Positions 9,429 through 18,904 of a stretch of DNA of 60,430 nucleotides are shown in pieces (within the stretch, counting starts at the first letter, position 1; each line of letters opens with the position of its first letter). The notes beneath the pieces are model-generated. The model was not told where the DNA came from. It was given only the letters and a program-made list of their open reading frames with translations, and did no database searches. This DNA is from Pseudomonadales bacterium (lineage in GTDB: Bacteria; Pseudomonadota; Gammaproteobacteria; Pseudomonadales; Pseudohongiellaceae): the NCBI GenBank assembly GCA_022827425.1, contig JAJDSZ010000098.1:1-60430 (forward strand). Reading direction: 5' to 3'. Both the position numbers and the translations under genes were made by a program.

Positions 9429-9958
9429 ACGCCATTGCAATTGCGCAGGTAGCCCCGGTAATCCATGCCATAGCCGAAGACATAATGGTTCGGGACCGGA
9501 AGGCCGATGAAATCCGGCCGGGGCGAATCCGGGCCGCGGGGCCTTTGCTTGTCCACCAGGATCGCCGACAGGGCCCGGGTCGCGCCACGCTCACGGCAAA
9601 GCCGCAGGACCGCTTGCAGGGTATGGCCTTCGTCGAGAATGTCATCGACGACGAGTACGGCCCGCCCACGCAGGTCGAGGCCTGGGCCGATCCTGTGTTC
9701 AATGTTTCCGCCGCGGGTGGCATCGCCATAGCGGCTGCTATGCAGGTAGTCGATCTGCAGGGGAAAATCCAGCCGCAGGGCAAGTTCGGCGGTAAACAGC
9801 AGGCCGCCGTTCATGACGCAAAGCAGGATGGGATTGCTGTCCGCCAGTTTGGCGGTGATCTCCCTGGCCATGCGGTCGATGACAGCCGCGATGGTATCGG
9901 CGTCGTGGATCAGTTCGGCCCGGGAGGCAACCGCCGCAATCTCATTTGGCGAGATCAT
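9389..9958 (-). CDS. hpt: Hypoxanthine-guanine phosphoribosyltransferase
   Basis: 189 residues. A purine salvage enzyme that joins hypoxanthine or guanine to PRPP. The PRPP-binding motif VLVVDDILDEGHT is intact (about residues 98-110), with an SSRYGD loop and the C-terminal VFGYGMDYRGYLRN base-binding segment. It overlaps mscS by 4 bases (ATGA), implying translational coupling as the last gene of an nagZ-mscS-hpt operon. The C-terminal coding end overlaps mnmH on the other strand. Confidence 0.93.
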   Translation of the reverse strand: MISPNEIAAVASRAELIHDADTIAAVIDRMAREITAKLADSNPILLCVMNGGLLFTAELALRLDFPLQIDYLHSSRYGDATRGGNIEHRIGPGLDLRGRAVLVVDDILDEGHTLQAVLRLCRERGATRALSAILVDKQRPRGPDSPRPDFIGLPVPNHYVFGYGMDYRGYLRNCNGVYALGEEDEIPPA

Positions 9959-11082
9959 GCCGGGGCGGAATCCGGTTCCGGATCGGGCCCGGCCGTGAGT
10001 TGGGGCAGGCCGTCCAGCGTCGTGGTCGGGAAGGCGATGTCGGCGCCATGGGAATGAATGATTCTGACGATGCGCAGCAGCACGTCCTGCTTGATCTCGT
10101 GAAAGCGCACCCAGTTGGTGGTCCTGGTAAAGGTATAGACGAAGAAATCCAGCGAGGACGGCGCAAAATAGTTGAAATTCACGATCATGGTCTGGCTGCT
10201 GTCGATTTCCTCGTGGGCCCGCAGCATGATTTTCACGTCGGCGATGATGGCGTCCACCCTGTCGGCATCCTGATAACGCAGGCCGATGGTTTCATAAATG
10301 CGGCGATGGCTCATGCGGGATGGGTTTTCCAGCGACAGCTTGTTGAATACCGAGTTGGGCACATACAACGGCCGCTTGTCGAAAGTGCGCACCACGGTGA
10401 GCCGCCAGCCGATCCTTTCCACGGTGCCTTCGATTTCCCGGTCCGGCGAACGGATCCAGTCGCCAATGGCAAAGGGCTTGTCCAGATAAATCATCAGCCC
10501 GCCGAAAAAATTGGCGAGCAGGTCCTGGGCCGCAAAACCCATGGCAATGCCGCCGATGCCACCGAAAGCGAGCACGGCGGTGACTTCCACGCCAAGCGTG
10601 GGCAGCGCGATCAGCACCGCCGCCACGAAAATCGCCAGCCGCAGCAGCCGTACCAGGGCGTGGAGCGTGGTCGGGTCCATCCGGGTCTGGATCTGGCCCG
10701 GATCGGCCTTGAGTTGTTTGAGGACGCGATTCTCGACGCCGCTGCAAAGCCGCAGCAGGAACCAGCCAAAGGCCAGCACGACGATGAGCGACCGCGCCGC
10801 GGCAAAAACCTCCTGGGCGATCAGTCCCTCCATCAGCCCCTGCTGGGCGAACTGCGCCGCGGAAGTCGCCACCAGCAAGCCCAGGGCCCAGAAGAACGGC
10901 CGCCGGCCCGCTTCCGGCAAGGCGTCGTCCCAGACGCTTGCGGTCTTCGAAGTCTGGCGTTCCAGAAAACGGAATACCCGTCTGGCCACGAAAACCACAA
11001 TCAGGGCGATGACAAGCAGGAAAAGTATCTGGCCAAGCCAGGCCCATTCGTTGAGAAAATTCATGTCGATCGCATCACTCAT
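9955..11082 (-). CDS. MscS-family small-conductance mechanosensitive channel
   Basis: 375 residues. It protects cells from hypo-osmotic lysis as an inner-membrane oligomer. There are hydrophobic helices at about 13-35, 65-90, 90-115 and 145-165, then the pore-lining TM3 region with AVLAFGGIGGIAMGFAAQDLLANFFGG, the family signature, followed by the cytoplasmic beta domain (GDWIRSP, YVPNSVF). It is longer than E. coli MscS (286) because of extra N-terminal membrane segments, resembling YbdG/YnaI-type channels. The ATG shares one base with the nagZ stop. Confidence 0.9.
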   Translation of the reverse strand: MSDAIDMNFLNEWAWLGQILFLLVIALIVVFVARRVFRFLERQTSKTASVWDDALPEAGRRPFFWALGLLVATSAAQFAQQGLMEGLIAQEVFAAARSLIVVLAFGWFLLRLCSGVENRVLKQLKADPGQIQTRMDPTTLHALVRLLRLAIFVAAVLIALPTLGVEVTAVLAFGGIGGIAMGFAAQDLLANFFGGLMIYLDKPFAIGDWIRSPDREIEGTVERIGWRLTVVRTFDKRPLYVPNSVFNKLSLENPSRMSHRRIYETIGLRYQDADRVDAIIADVKIMLRAHEEIDSSQTMIVNFNYFAPSSLDFFVYTFTRTTNWVRFHEIKQDVLLRIVRIIHSHGADIAFPTTTLDGLPQLTAGPDPEPDSAPA

Positions 11083-12092
11083 CAGCCACCAGGCTCCAGT
11101 TCGCGAACCCGCTCAAGCGCCTGCCTCCACCGCTCATCATCCGGCTGCGCCCCGGGCCTTGCCCGCATGGCCGCCAGCCTGCCATTGGGCGGAACATTCT
11201 CACTTTCCAGCCAGTCCGCCGCCCGCAAGGCCTCGTCCGGCGCATTGCAGGCAAGCAGCATATCGCAACCTGCCGCCAGGGCCTTTTCCAGCCGCTGCTC
11301 CATGGCACCGGCCTGCTCGGCGGCACTCATGCTGAGATCATCGCTGAATATGACGCCATCAAAGCCGATCTCATCGCGCAACACGGATTGCAGCCAGTAG
11401 CGAGAAAACCCCGCCGCATCGGCGCAGACCGCAGGATAAACCACATGGGCGGGCATTACCCCCGCCAGCAAATCCCGGCAACGGACAAATGGTCGCATGT
11501 CCCAGTCGCGCAACTCGCTCTCGCCACGGTTGTCCACCGGCAACTCGACATGGGAATCCGCCCCCACCAGCCCATGCCCCGGAAAATGCTTGCCCACCCC
11601 GGCCATTCCGGCCTCCGCCATGCCACCGAGATACACCCGGGCAAGTTCCGCTACCGCATCCGGGTCCGCCGCAAAAGCGCGGTCGCCAATCACCGGTGAA
11701 GCCGGATCATGCAAATCCAGCACCGGCGCAAAACTGAAATCGAGCCCCGCCCCGATAATCTCCGATGCCATGACCCAGGCGCAATCACGCGCCAGGCGCA
11801 ATCCCCTTTCAGGATCAGCCTCATAGGCCTCGCCGATCCTGCGCAACGGCGGCAAAGCCGTAAACCCCTCCCGAAACCGCTGCACCCTCCCCCCTTCCTG
11901 GTCCACCGCGATCAAAACTTCCGGGGCACACTCCCGTATCGCCCCGGCCAATTCCCGCAACTGCCCTGGAGAGGCAAAATTGCGCCGAAACAGTATCACC
12001 CCCCCGACACATTCCCGCCGCAACAACTCCACCTCGTCCGCTTCAGGCGCCAATCCGCGCAGATCCACCATCAACACACCCGGATCATTCAT
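11082..12092 (-). CDS. nagZ: Beta-N-acetylhexosaminidase (cell-wall recycling)
   Basis: 336 residues from the ATG at 12092, preceded by GGGAAAGGA; an ATG 18 bases upstream is possible. NagZ is the cytoplasmic glycoside hydrolase family 3 enzyme that removes GlcNAc from anhydromuropeptides, producing inducers of AmpC. It shows GGVILFRRNF, the AVDQEGGRVQR substrate loop, the KHFPGHG motif with the catalytic acid/base histidine loop, and the nucleophile Asp in VIFSDDLSM. It is divergent from lexA and heads the operon with mscS and hpt. The neighbourhood of nagZ, hpt, lexA and topA recalls that of pseudomonads. Confidence 0.94.
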   Translation of the reverse strand: MNDPGVLMVDLRGLAPEADEVELLRRECVGGVILFRRNFASPGQLRELAGAIRECAPEVLIAVDQEGGRVQRFREGFTALPPLRRIGEAYEADPERGLRLARDCAWVMASEIIGAGLDFSFAPVLDLHDPASPVIGDRAFAADPDAVAELARVYLGGMAEAGMAGVGKHFPGHGLVGADSHVELPVDNRGESELRDWDMRPFVRCRDLLAGVMPAHVVYPAVCADAAGFSRYWLQSVLRDEIGFDGVIFSDDLSMSAAEQAGAMEQRLEKALAAGCDMLLACNAPDEALRAADWLESENVPPNGRLAAMRARPGAQPDDERWRQALERVRELEPGG

Positions 12093-12224
12093 TTTCCTTT
12101 CCCATTCCACCCACTGTTTCCCGGAGCCACAACATCAATGACGGCAAAATTCTGACAAGCGTGAGAGAGCGCCACAATACTCATTGAAACTCAAGGCTTG
12201 CGCCTGGAGCGTTGACCCTAAAGT

Positions 12225-12254
12225 TTCCCGCATTCCGACGGATAACTGTATAAA
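12225..12254 (+). promoter_or_regulatory. lexA promoter overlapping the SOS box
   Basis: A -10 like TATAAA at 12249-12254 lies within the LexA operator, with a weak TTCCCG at 12225-12230 18 bp upstream. LexA bound to the operator would occlude this -10, as expected for autoregulation. Confidence 0.45.
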
Positions 12255-12261
12255 ATCACAG
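12246..12261 (+). promoter_or_regulatory. LexA operator (SOS box)
   Basis: CTGT-ATAAAATC-ACAG is a perfect match to the gammaproteobacterial consensus CTGT-N8-ACAG. It is 24 bases before the lexA start, so lexA is autoregulated. Confidence 0.9.
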
Positions 12262-12285
12262 TATCAATGCCGCATGGAGGACATT

Positions 12286-12894
12286 ATGCACGGACTCACC
12301 TCCCGCCAGGGTCAAATCCTCGAATTCATCCGGGGCCACCTCCGCGACACCGGCTATCCGCCCACCCGCTCCGAAATCGCCACCCACATGGGCTTTCGCT
12401 CGGCAAACTCCGCCGAGGAACATCTGCGCGCCCTCGCCCGCAAAGGCGCCATCGAAATGTCCCCGGGCGCTTCCCGGGGCATTCGCATCCCCGAGCAGGC
12501 GCCACCGGGATTGCCCATTATCGGCCAGGTCGCCGCCGGTTCGCCGATTCTCGCCCAGGAGTCCATCGCCGATTACAGCGCGGTTCCCGGCGCCATGTTT
12601 TCCCCCAGAGCCGATTATCTGCTCACGGTCAAGGGCGACAGCATGACCGGCATCGGGATTTTCGAGGACGACCTGCTCGCCGTGCATCGTACTCCGGAAG
12701 CCCGGGACGGCGATATCATTGTGGCCAGAATCGACGATGAAGTGACCGTGAAGCGGCTGCGCCGCGAGACGGCAAGCCGGCAGTTGCAACTTGTCGCGGA
12801 AAATCCCGCCATCGCGCCCATCCCCGTGGACCTGGGCCGGGACCGTTTTGCCATTGAAGGCGTCAGCGTCGGAGTGATCCGGCTCGGACTGTAA
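12286..12894 (+). CDS. lexA: SOS regulator LexA
   Basis: 202 residues from the ATG at 12286, with GGAGG five bases upstream; a weaker in-frame ATG lies at 12274. The N-terminal winged helix ([12 protein letters not shown]... YPPTRSEIA) binds SOS boxes. The C-terminal S24 protease domain has the Ala84-Gly85 cleavage site (QVAAGSPI) and the catalytic Ser119 (GDSMTG) and Lys156 (VTVKRL), all at E. coli numbering. RecA-stimulated self-cleavage is therefore expected. It converges on topA with only 7 bases between the ends. Confidence 0.97.
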   Translation: MHGLTSRQGQILEFIRGHLRDTGYPPTRSEIATHMGFRSANSAEEHLRALARKGAIEMSPGASRGIRIPEQAPPGLPIIGQVAAGSPILAQESIADYSAVPGAMFSPRADYLLTVKGDSMTGIGIFEDDLLAVHRTPEARDGDIIVARIDDEVTVKRLRRETASRQLQLVAENPAIAPIPVDLGRDRFAIEGVSVGVIRLGL

Positions 12895-12901
12895 TCGCCC
12901 G

Positions 12902-15514
12902 TTATTTCTTCTTTCTTGCGACCGCCTTCTTCGTGTCGGTGGCCGCCTGCCATTTACCGTCGCGGTAGAAAATCCGCCAGCCCGTGGGCTTGCCATCGAC
13001 CAGGGACTGCACAAAATGCTGCCGGGTCTTGCGACTGAAACCCACCACGGCGGCATTGCCCTTGTCGTCCTTGGCCGGCGCGTCGAGCAGGTAGTGAAAC
13101 TTTGGATCGATCTCGTTGCGGTGGGGCAGCAGTTCCGCCACCTGGGGTGAGCGGGTTTCCCGATTGCGGGGAAAACCGCTGGCGGCAAGAAACAGACCAG
13201 AGGCGCCCTCGCGCAGAATATAATGGTCGTCCACCTTGCTGCAGCGCAACTCCGGCATGGGCACGGGATCCATTTTCGGCGGCGCCGGTTGACCATTGCG
13301 CAGCAATTTCCGGGTATTGCGGCAATCTTCCCGGGTGCAACCGAAATACTTGCCGAAGCGTCCCGATTTCAATCGCATTTCGCTGCCGCACTTGTCGCAT
13401 TCGATTACAGGGCCGTCGTAACCCTGGATCTGGAATTCCCCCTTCTCCAGCTCGAAACCATCGCAGTCGGGATTGTTGCCACAGACGTGCAGCTTGCGCC
13501 CGGCGTCGATAAGCCAGGCGTCCATTGCGGTACCGCACTTCGGGCAGCGGTGTTTCCTGCGTAACTGGATGTTTTCCTGTTGCTCGGCCTCCTCGGCGCT
13601 GTCGGCGCGAATCGCCTCCTCGCCCGGAGTGAGATTCATCGTCGAGCGGCATTTCTCATCCCCCGGCAAGCCATAGGCGGAACAGCCGAGAAACACCCCG
13701 GTGGAGGCATTGCGAAGCTGCATCTTGCGGCCGCATCGGGGGCAGTCCACATCGACTTCGGTGGGCTTGTTGGCGCGCATGCCGCCGTCCTTCGCTTCCG
13801 CCCGGGCGAGTTGCCCGGTGAAATCCCGATAAAACTCATCCAGCAATTTTTTCCAGTTCTTGCGCCCGGCGGCCACTTCATCCAGGGAGTCTTCCATGCG
13901 CGCGGTAAAGTCGTAATCCATCAGGTCGCGGAAACTTTCCTGCAGGCGTTCGGTGACGATATCGCCGATCTTGAGGGCGTGGAAGCGCTTGTTTTCCAGC
14001 TTCACATAGCCCCGGTCCTGTATCGTGGAAATCGTCGAGGCATAGGTGGAGGGCCGGCCGATTTCGCGCTTTTCGAGTTCCCGCACCAGGCTGGCCTCGG
14101 TGAAACGCGGTGGCGGACGAGTGAAATTCTGAACGGAATCAAGCTTTTGCAAGGCAAGCCTCTCACCGGTTTTCACATCAGGCAGCACTACGTCAGCCTC
14201 CCGGGAAGGCATGGCGGCGAGAAAACCCGGAAACTCCATGATCCTGCCCCTGGCGCGCAATTCGAAGTCCGCGGCCCGAACCGTGATGGTACTCGCCAGA
14301 AAGCGCGCCGGAACCATCTGACAGGCGACAAGATGCTGCCGGATCAGCTTATAGAGCCGGCGCGCATCATTGTCCATGTCCTGCAAGGATTCCGGCGTTC
14401 GCTGCACATCCGTGGGACGAATCGCTTCATGGGCTTCCTGGGCGCCTTCCCGGGCGCGGTAGAAATTGGGTTTCGGCGGCAGGTAATCGGCGCCGAATTC
14501 CTGCTCGATATGACTCCGCGCGGCGGTAATCGCCTCGTTACTTAAATGGGTGGAATCGGTTCGCATGTAAGTGATGTGGCCGGCCTGATACAGGCGCTGG
14601 GCCAGGGTCATGGTCCTGCCGACCCCGAAACCGAGCCGGGTGCTTGCCGCCTGTTGCAGGGTCGAGGTGATCAGGGGCGGTCGCGGCCGCGACGTGGTGG
14701 GCTTGTCCTCGCGCTTGCTTACCGTATACTCGGCGGCGCGCAGCACATCCAGGGCCTGCTCGGTGGTTTGTCTGTCCCCGGGCCGGAAAGTCTTGCCGGC
14801 CCGCCTGACCACCTGACACTTGAGATCCTGCTTCGCTGCCGTAAGCAGCCTGGCGAAAACCTCCCAGTACTCTTCGGGATTGAAAGCCCGGATTTCGCGC
14901 TCGCGCTCCACAATGAGCCGCACGGCGACCGATTGCACCCGACCGGCGGAAAGCCCCCGGGCCACCTTGGACCAGAGCAGGGGCGACAGCATGTAACCCA
15001 CCACCCGGTCGAGAAAGCGGCGCGCCTGCTGCTCTTCCACGTAGCGCATGTCCACCGCGCCGGTGTCGGCGAAGGCTTCCCGGATGGCCTTGCGGGTGAT
15101 TTCATTGAAGACCACCCGGCGATAGCGTTCCGGGTCGCCGCCAATGGCTTCCTGCAGATGCCAGGCAATGGCCTCTCCTTCCCGGTCCCGGTCGCTGGCG
15201 AGATAGATGGCCGATGATTTTGCCGCGATCTTTTTCAGATCTTCGACGATCTGTTCCTTGCCGGGAAGAATTTCATAGCGGGCCCGCCAGTCGTTTTCCG
15301 GGTCCACCCCGAGGCGCTGCACGAGTTGTTGCCGCTTTTTCTGCTCCGGGCTGAGATTGGTTTTGCCGCGGCCCCGGCGCGGGACGGCCCGGCCTTTTTC
15401 CGGCAAGTCGCGGATATGCCCCACACAGGACTTGACGACAAATTCCGAACCAAGATAGCGATTGATGGTTCTCGCCTTGGCCGGCGACTCGACGATGACC
15501 AGTGACTTTGCCAT
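12902..15514 (-). CDS. topA: DNA topoisomerase I
   Basis: 870 residues, usual length for proteobacterial TopA. It relaxes negative supercoils as a type IA enzyme. The TOPRIM domain starts [15 protein letters not shown], with [12 protein letters not shown]. The active-site tyrosine is at about 316 in ITYMRTDST. The C-terminus has three zinc-ribbon modules ([24 protein letters not shown]) and a fourth domain that retains the fold but lacks a complete Cys set, then a Lys-rich end (KKAVARKKK). ilvE lies 25 bases upstream on the same strand and may share its transcript. Confidence 0.96.
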   Translation of the reverse strand: MAKSLVIVESPAKARTINRYLGSEFVVKSCVGHIRDLPEKGRAVPRRGRGKTNLSPEQKKRQQLVQRLGVDPENDWRARYEILPGKEQIVEDLKKIAAKSSAIYLASDRDREGEAIAWHLQEAIGGDPERYRRVVFNEITRKAIREAFADTGAVDMRYVEEQQARRFLDRVVGYMLSPLLWSKVARGLSAGRVQSVAVRLIVEREREIRAFNPEEYWEVFARLLTAAKQDLKCQVVRRAGKTFRPGDRQTTEQALDVLRAAEYTVSKREDKPTTSRPRPPLITSTLQQAASTRLGFGVGRTMTLAQRLYQAGHITYMRTDSTHLSNEAITAARSHIEQEFGADYLPPKPNFYRAREGAQEAHEAIRPTDVQRTPESLQDMDNDARRLYKLIRQHLVACQMVPARFLASTITVRAADFELRARGRIMEFPGFLAAMPSREADVVLPDVKTGERLALQKLDSVQNFTRPPPRFTEASLVRELEKREIGRPSTYASTISTIQDRGYVKLENKRFHALKIGDIVTERLQESFRDLMDYDFTARMEDSLDEVAAGRKNWKKLLDEFYRDFTGQLARAEAKDGGMRANKPTEVDVDCPRCGRKMQLRNASTGVFLGCSAYGLPGDEKCRSTMNLTPGEEAIRADSAEEAEQQENIQLRRKHRCPKCGTAMDAWLIDAGRKLHVCGNNPDCDGFELEKGEFQIQGYDGPVIECDKCGSEMRLKSGRFGKYFGCTREDCRNTRKLLRNGQPAPPKMDPVPMPELRCSKVDDHYILREGASGLFLAASGFPRNRETRSPQVAELLPHRNEIDPKFHYLLDAPAKDDKGNAAVVGFSRKTRQHFVQSLVDGKPTGWRIFYRDGKWQAATDTKKAVARKKK

Positions 15515-15539
15515 TACTGCTTTCCTTCCCCCTCTTCCT

Positions 15540-16622
15540 TCAACTCAAGTGAATTTCGTGGATCCAGCCGTAGTTTTCACTGATCTCCCCTTGCTGGATA
15601 CCAGTCAGCAGATCATAGAGTTCCTGCATCACCGGACCAACGCCGGCATCGGACCCCTTGCCGCCAGGCCGCCCGGGATTGATTGCATGCCAAGCGTCAT
15701 CGAACCAGATCCGGGCGATCGGCGACAATACCGCCGCGGTGCCGCAGGCGCCCATTTCCAAGAAATCATCGAATTCGGCGCGCAGGTCGATGGGCCGCTC
15801 CGCGGTGACCATGCCGAGCCGGTCCGCGGCGAGCTGCATGATCGAACGGCGGGTAACGCTTGGCAAGACCGCCGCCGAAGCCGGGGTGACCAGGCTGCCG
15901 TCGCGCAGCACCGCAAGAATATTCGCCGAGCCCGCTTCATCGATGTAACGCTGTTCCGCGGCATCAAGATACAGCGCTTCATTGGCGCCCTGGCGCTGGG
16001 CGGACTGGGTGGCAAGCAGCCCCCCGGCATAATTGGCGCCGATCTTGAAACTGCCTGTGCCCCGGGGCGCGGCGCGGTCCATCTCCGAGACCGCAAGCGA
16101 AATCGGCGCCAGTTCCGCCTGCTTGTAGTAAGGCCCCACCGGGGAGACAAACACCCGAAACTCGAACTCTCTGGCGGGCCGCAGGCCGAGATTGTCGCCC
16201 ACTCCGATCAGCATGGGCCGCACATACAGGCTGGCGCCGGAACCGAAAGGCGGAATCCACTCGCGGTTTGCCCGCGCCGCCGCCTCCACGCCGCGCAGGA
16301 ACAACTCTTCGGGAACCGCCGGCATCAGCAGGCGGCCGGCGGCCTCACGCATGCGTTCGGCATTGAGCTCCGGGCGAAACAGCAGCACCCTGCCGTCCCG
16401 GGCGCACTGGGCCTTGAGACCCTCGAAGCACTGCTGGGCGTAATGCAGGGCCGGCGAACCCTCGTGCAATGGCATGATTTCGTCGGCGAGCAGTTCGCCT
16501 TCGCTCCATTCACCCCCGCGCCAGCGGGCGGAAAAACGCGCGTCGGTGCGGATGTACTCAAAGCCGAGTTCCGCCCAGTGCAACGACTTGCCGCCGATTT
16601 TTCCGTTCGTTTCCGCAACCAT
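15540..16622 (-). CDS. ilvE: Branched-chain amino acid aminotransferase
   Basis: 360 residues from the ATG at 16622 (AGGAAC upstream); the frame runs further upstream without family similarity. A PLP enzyme of fold type IV that interconverts Val, Leu and Ile with their keto acids. The length and the sequence around [13 protein letters not shown] and [10 protein letters not shown] mark the longer group related to eukaryotic BCAT and B. subtilis YbgE, rather than the roughly 308-residue enteric IlvE. The PLP lysine is in [13 protein letters not shown], and the [16 protein letters not shown] and [13 protein letters not shown] phosphate-site segments are present. Confidence 0.93.
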   Translation of the reverse strand: MVAETNGKIGGKSLHWAELGFEYIRTDARFSARWRGGEWSEGELLADEIMPLHEGSPALHYAQQCFEGLKAQCARDGRVLLFRPELNAERMREAAGRLLMPAVPEELFLRGVEAAARANREWIPPFGSGASLYVRPMLIGVGDNLGLRPAREFEFRVFVSPVGPYYKQAELAPISLAVSEMDRAAPRGTGSFKIGANYAGGLLATQSAQRQGANEALYLDAAEQRYIDEAGSANILAVLRDGSLVTPASAAVLPSVTRRSIMQLAADRLGMVTAERPIDLRAEFDDFLEMGACGTAAVLSPIARIWFDDAWHAINPGRPGGKGSDAGVGPVMQELYDLLTGIQQGEISENYGWIHEIHLS

Positions 16623-16724
16623 CAGGACATCGTTCCTGTTGTGAAAGCCACCTGCCGGTTTCCCGGCGGGTCTCCGCTGGGCTAGACTTCCGGGTTTTCC
16701 CGCAGGCGGAACCCGGCAAGACCC

Positions 16725-17516
16725 ATGGAATTGATCGACATTGGCGCCAATCTCACCCACAAGTCTTTCGAGCATGATTTTCAGCAGGTTGTGGATGATG
16801 CCAGAAGCGCCGGGCTAAAGCACATCATTCTCACCGGAACCGACGCCGCAAGCAGCGAGGCGGCCGCGGGCCTTGCCGTCGCCGCAACCGGTTTTTTCAG
16901 CAGCACCGCGGGATTCCACCCCCATGTTGCCAGTAGCTTCGATGTCGACGCCCGCGCGGTCATTGCCACCTTGTGCGAGCGCGACGGGACTGTCGCCGTG
17001 GGAGAAACCGGCCTGGACTACAACCGCAATTACTCTCCCAGGGAGGACCAGTTGGCCTGCTTCGCGCAGCACCTGGAAATCGCCGCCGCGGTGGGCAAGC
17101 CGGTATTCCTGCACCAGCGCGACGCGCATGATGACTTTCTCGCCCTGCTCAGGGAGCATCGCGAGTATATTGCCGGCGGCGTGGTGCACTGCTTTACCGA
17201 TACCCGGCGAGCCCTGGATGACTATCTCGACCTCGACATGCACATCGGCATTACCGGCTGGGTCTGCGATGAGCGCCGTGGCGTGGAATTGCAGGGCATC
17301 GTGCGCCACATCCCGTCGCAGCGATTGTTGCTGGAAACCGACGCGCCCTACCTGTTGCCGAGAACCCTCAGACCCAAACCCTCCGACAGGCGCAACGAGC
17401 CAAAATATCTTCCCGCGGTGCTCGCCGAGGTCGCCCGCTGTACCGGACGCGATGCGGCCGAGGTTGCAAGACAGACCACCGCCAACGCGACCCGCCTGTT
17501 CGGGCTGGAAGCGTGA
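16725..17516 (+). CDS. tatD: TatD-family metal-dependent DNase
   Basis: 263 residues, full length. A TIM-barrel metal hydrolase with 3'-5' exonuclease activity, linked to repair and DNA degradation. Metal ligands are visible in DIGANLTH (an HxH variant), AVGETGLDYNRNY, FLHQRDAHDDF, GVVHCFTDT and LLLETDAPYLLPR. The GANLTHKSF start and RNEPKYLP near the C-terminus match E. coli TatD rather than YcfH or YjjV. It diverges from ilvE over a 102-base gap. Confidence 0.93.
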   Translation: MELIDIGANLTHKSFEHDFQQVVDDARSAGLKHIILTGTDAASSEAAAGLAVAATGFFSSTAGFHPHVASSFDVDARAVIATLCERDGTVAVGETGLDYNRNYSPREDQLACFAQHLEIAAAVGKPVFLHQRDAHDDFLALLREHREYIAGGVVHCFTDTRRALDDYLDLDMHIGITGWVCDERRGVELQGIVRHIPSQRLLLETDAPYLLPRTLRPKPSDRRNEPKYLPAVLAEVARCTGRDAAEVARQTTANATRLFGLEA

Positions 17517-17524
17517 ATTCCCCC

Positions 17525-17599
17525 GTCATGCCGCGCGCAGCCGCGGCATCTCGTCGGGAGGCCACGATCCGGGATTCCGCGACTCCGTGCAGAATGGGG
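17525..17599. repeat. REP-like palindromic repeat, copy A
   Basis: Two inverted arms: GTCATGCCGCGCGCAGCCGC... and a degenerate opposite arm GATTCCGCGACTCCGTGCAGAAT. It is the most diverged family member here and shares the GGGAGGCCAC spacer with the copy at 48704. It lies between the convergent ends of tatD and the glutaredoxin-like gene and may act as a bidirectional terminator or RNA stabiliser. Confidence 0.7.
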
Positions 17600-17619
17600 C
17601 TGCGGCACACCATTAATGG

Positions 17620-17868
17620 CTATGTCCTGGCCATATCCAGCAGGGCCACAATCTGCTCCGGCGAAAATGGCCAGTTCAACTCTGCCCCCGTTTGCGGGTC
17701 GCGCAGCACCGGAATGGTGAGTCCATAACGCGCCACAAGCTCATCGGACCCGCTGATGTCCACCGGAGTCACGCGACATTCCCGGGATGGCGAAAGTTCG
17801 GCGAGCATGGCTTCGGCGTATTCGCAGAGATGGCAGCCGGCGGTGGTGTAAAACAGCAACTCAGACAT
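17620..17868 (-). CDS. Glutaredoxin-like thioredoxin-fold protein (DUF836)
   Basis: 82 residues from the ATG at 17868 (MSELLFYT). The frame runs 18 bases further, but family members begin here. A CxxC redox motif (GCHLC) follows the first strand and a cis-proline segment TIPVLRDP lies in the middle. It belongs to the short NrdH/DUF836-type glutaredoxin-like proteins. The physiological partner is unknown. Its start overlaps the pyrD stop by 8 bases, so it is likely translated from the pyrD message. Confidence 0.85.
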   Translation of the reverse strand: MSELLFYTTAGCHLCEYAEAMLAELSPSRECRVTPVDISGSDELVARYGLTIPVLRDPQTGAELNWPFSPEQIVALLDMART

Positions 17869-18877
17869 CGACCGAGGCTTCGCCAAGTTCCCGGATCAGG
17901 CCGGGGCCGCGGAAAATGAATCCGCTATAAATCTGCAGCAGATCGGCGCCGGCCGCAAGCATGGCCTTGCCGTCTTCGCCGTTCATGATGCCGCCAACGC
18001 CAATCAGGGGTATGCGGCCTCCGGTCTCGACCTTGATCGCCGCCACGGTCCGCCGGGCGAGCGAGCCCAGGGGGGCCCCGCTCAAGCCGCCGCTTTGCCG
18101 GGCAAGACGGACGGGCAGGGATTCCGACCGCTGGATGGTAGTATTGGTGGCAATCACGCCATCCACCTCCCAGGTCAGCAGTCTTGCGCAAATCGAACCG
18201 ATTTCTTCCTCCGACAGGTCCGGCGCCAGCTTCAGCGCAAGCGGCAGGTATTTGCCGCTTTCCCCCTCGTATTCCGCCTGGGCCTGTTTCAGGGCTTCGA
18301 GCAGGCGATCGAGTCCATCGCCGAACTGCAAGTCGCGCAAACCGGGGGTATTGGGCGAGGAAACATTGATGGCGACATAGTCGGCAAGCTGCCGGCAGCT
18401 GCGAAAACCATCGAGATAGTCCGCAACGGCGTTTTCCTCCGGCGTATCCCGGTTCCTGCCGATATTGACGCCGAGAATGACATTGGCGCGGCGTCGGGCG
18501 GCCTTTGCCATGGCGTGGGCGATGCCCCGGTTATTGAATCCCATGCGGTTGACGATGCATCGCCTGCTGCGGCTGCGGAACAGTCGCGGACGGGGATTGC
18601 CTGGCTGGGGCCGCGGCGTCAGGGTGCCGATTTCCACGAAGGCGAAGCCCAGGGCCGCAAGCGCGTCGATATGATCGCCATTTTTGTCCAGACCCGCGGC
18701 AAGGCCGATGCGGTGCGGGAAATCCAGGCCCATGAGCCGCACCGGATCCGGGCCTGCCGGGGCCGCGAGCAGCCGCGACAGCCCGAGCCGGTGCAGGCCG
18801 TCGAGCGCTCCGAGGGCAATGCCGTGTGACGCCTCGGCGGGCAAGGCGAACAAGGGGCTGGCGATCAGCGAATACAC
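17861..18877 (-). CDS. pyrD: Dihydroorotate dehydrogenase (quinone), class 2
   Basis: 338 residues. The fourth step of pyrimidine synthesis, oxidising dihydroorotate with FMN and passing electrons to quinone at the inner membrane. The N-terminal helical region typical of class 2 enzymes is present. FMN and substrate motifs include GLAAGLDKNGDHIDAL, FVEIGTLTPRPQPGNP, NRMGFNN, the catalytic Ser region NVSSPNTPGLRDLQ, and GVGGIMNGEDGKAMLAAGADLLQIYSGFI. It lies 27 bases downstream of the TonB receptor gene and overlaps the next gene. Confidence 0.96.
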   Translation of the reverse strand: MYSLIASPLFALPAEASHGIALGALDGLHRLGLSRLLAAPAGPDPVRLMGLDFPHRIGLAAGLDKNGDHIDALAALGFAFVEIGTLTPRPQPGNPRPRLFRSRSRRCIVNRMGFNNRGIAHAMAKAARRRANVILGVNIGRNRDTPEENAVADYLDGFRSCRQLADYVAINVSSPNTPGLRDLQFGDGLDRLLEALKQAQAEYEGESGKYLPLALKLAPDLSEEEIGSICARLLTWEVDGVIATNTTIQRSESLPVRLARQSGGLSGAPLGSLARRTVAAIKVETGGRIPLIGVGGIMNGEDGKAMLAAGADLLQIYSGFIFRGPGLIRELGEASVDV

Positions 18878-18904
18878 AGGGCTCCCCGGAGTGGCCGGCA
18901 GCGC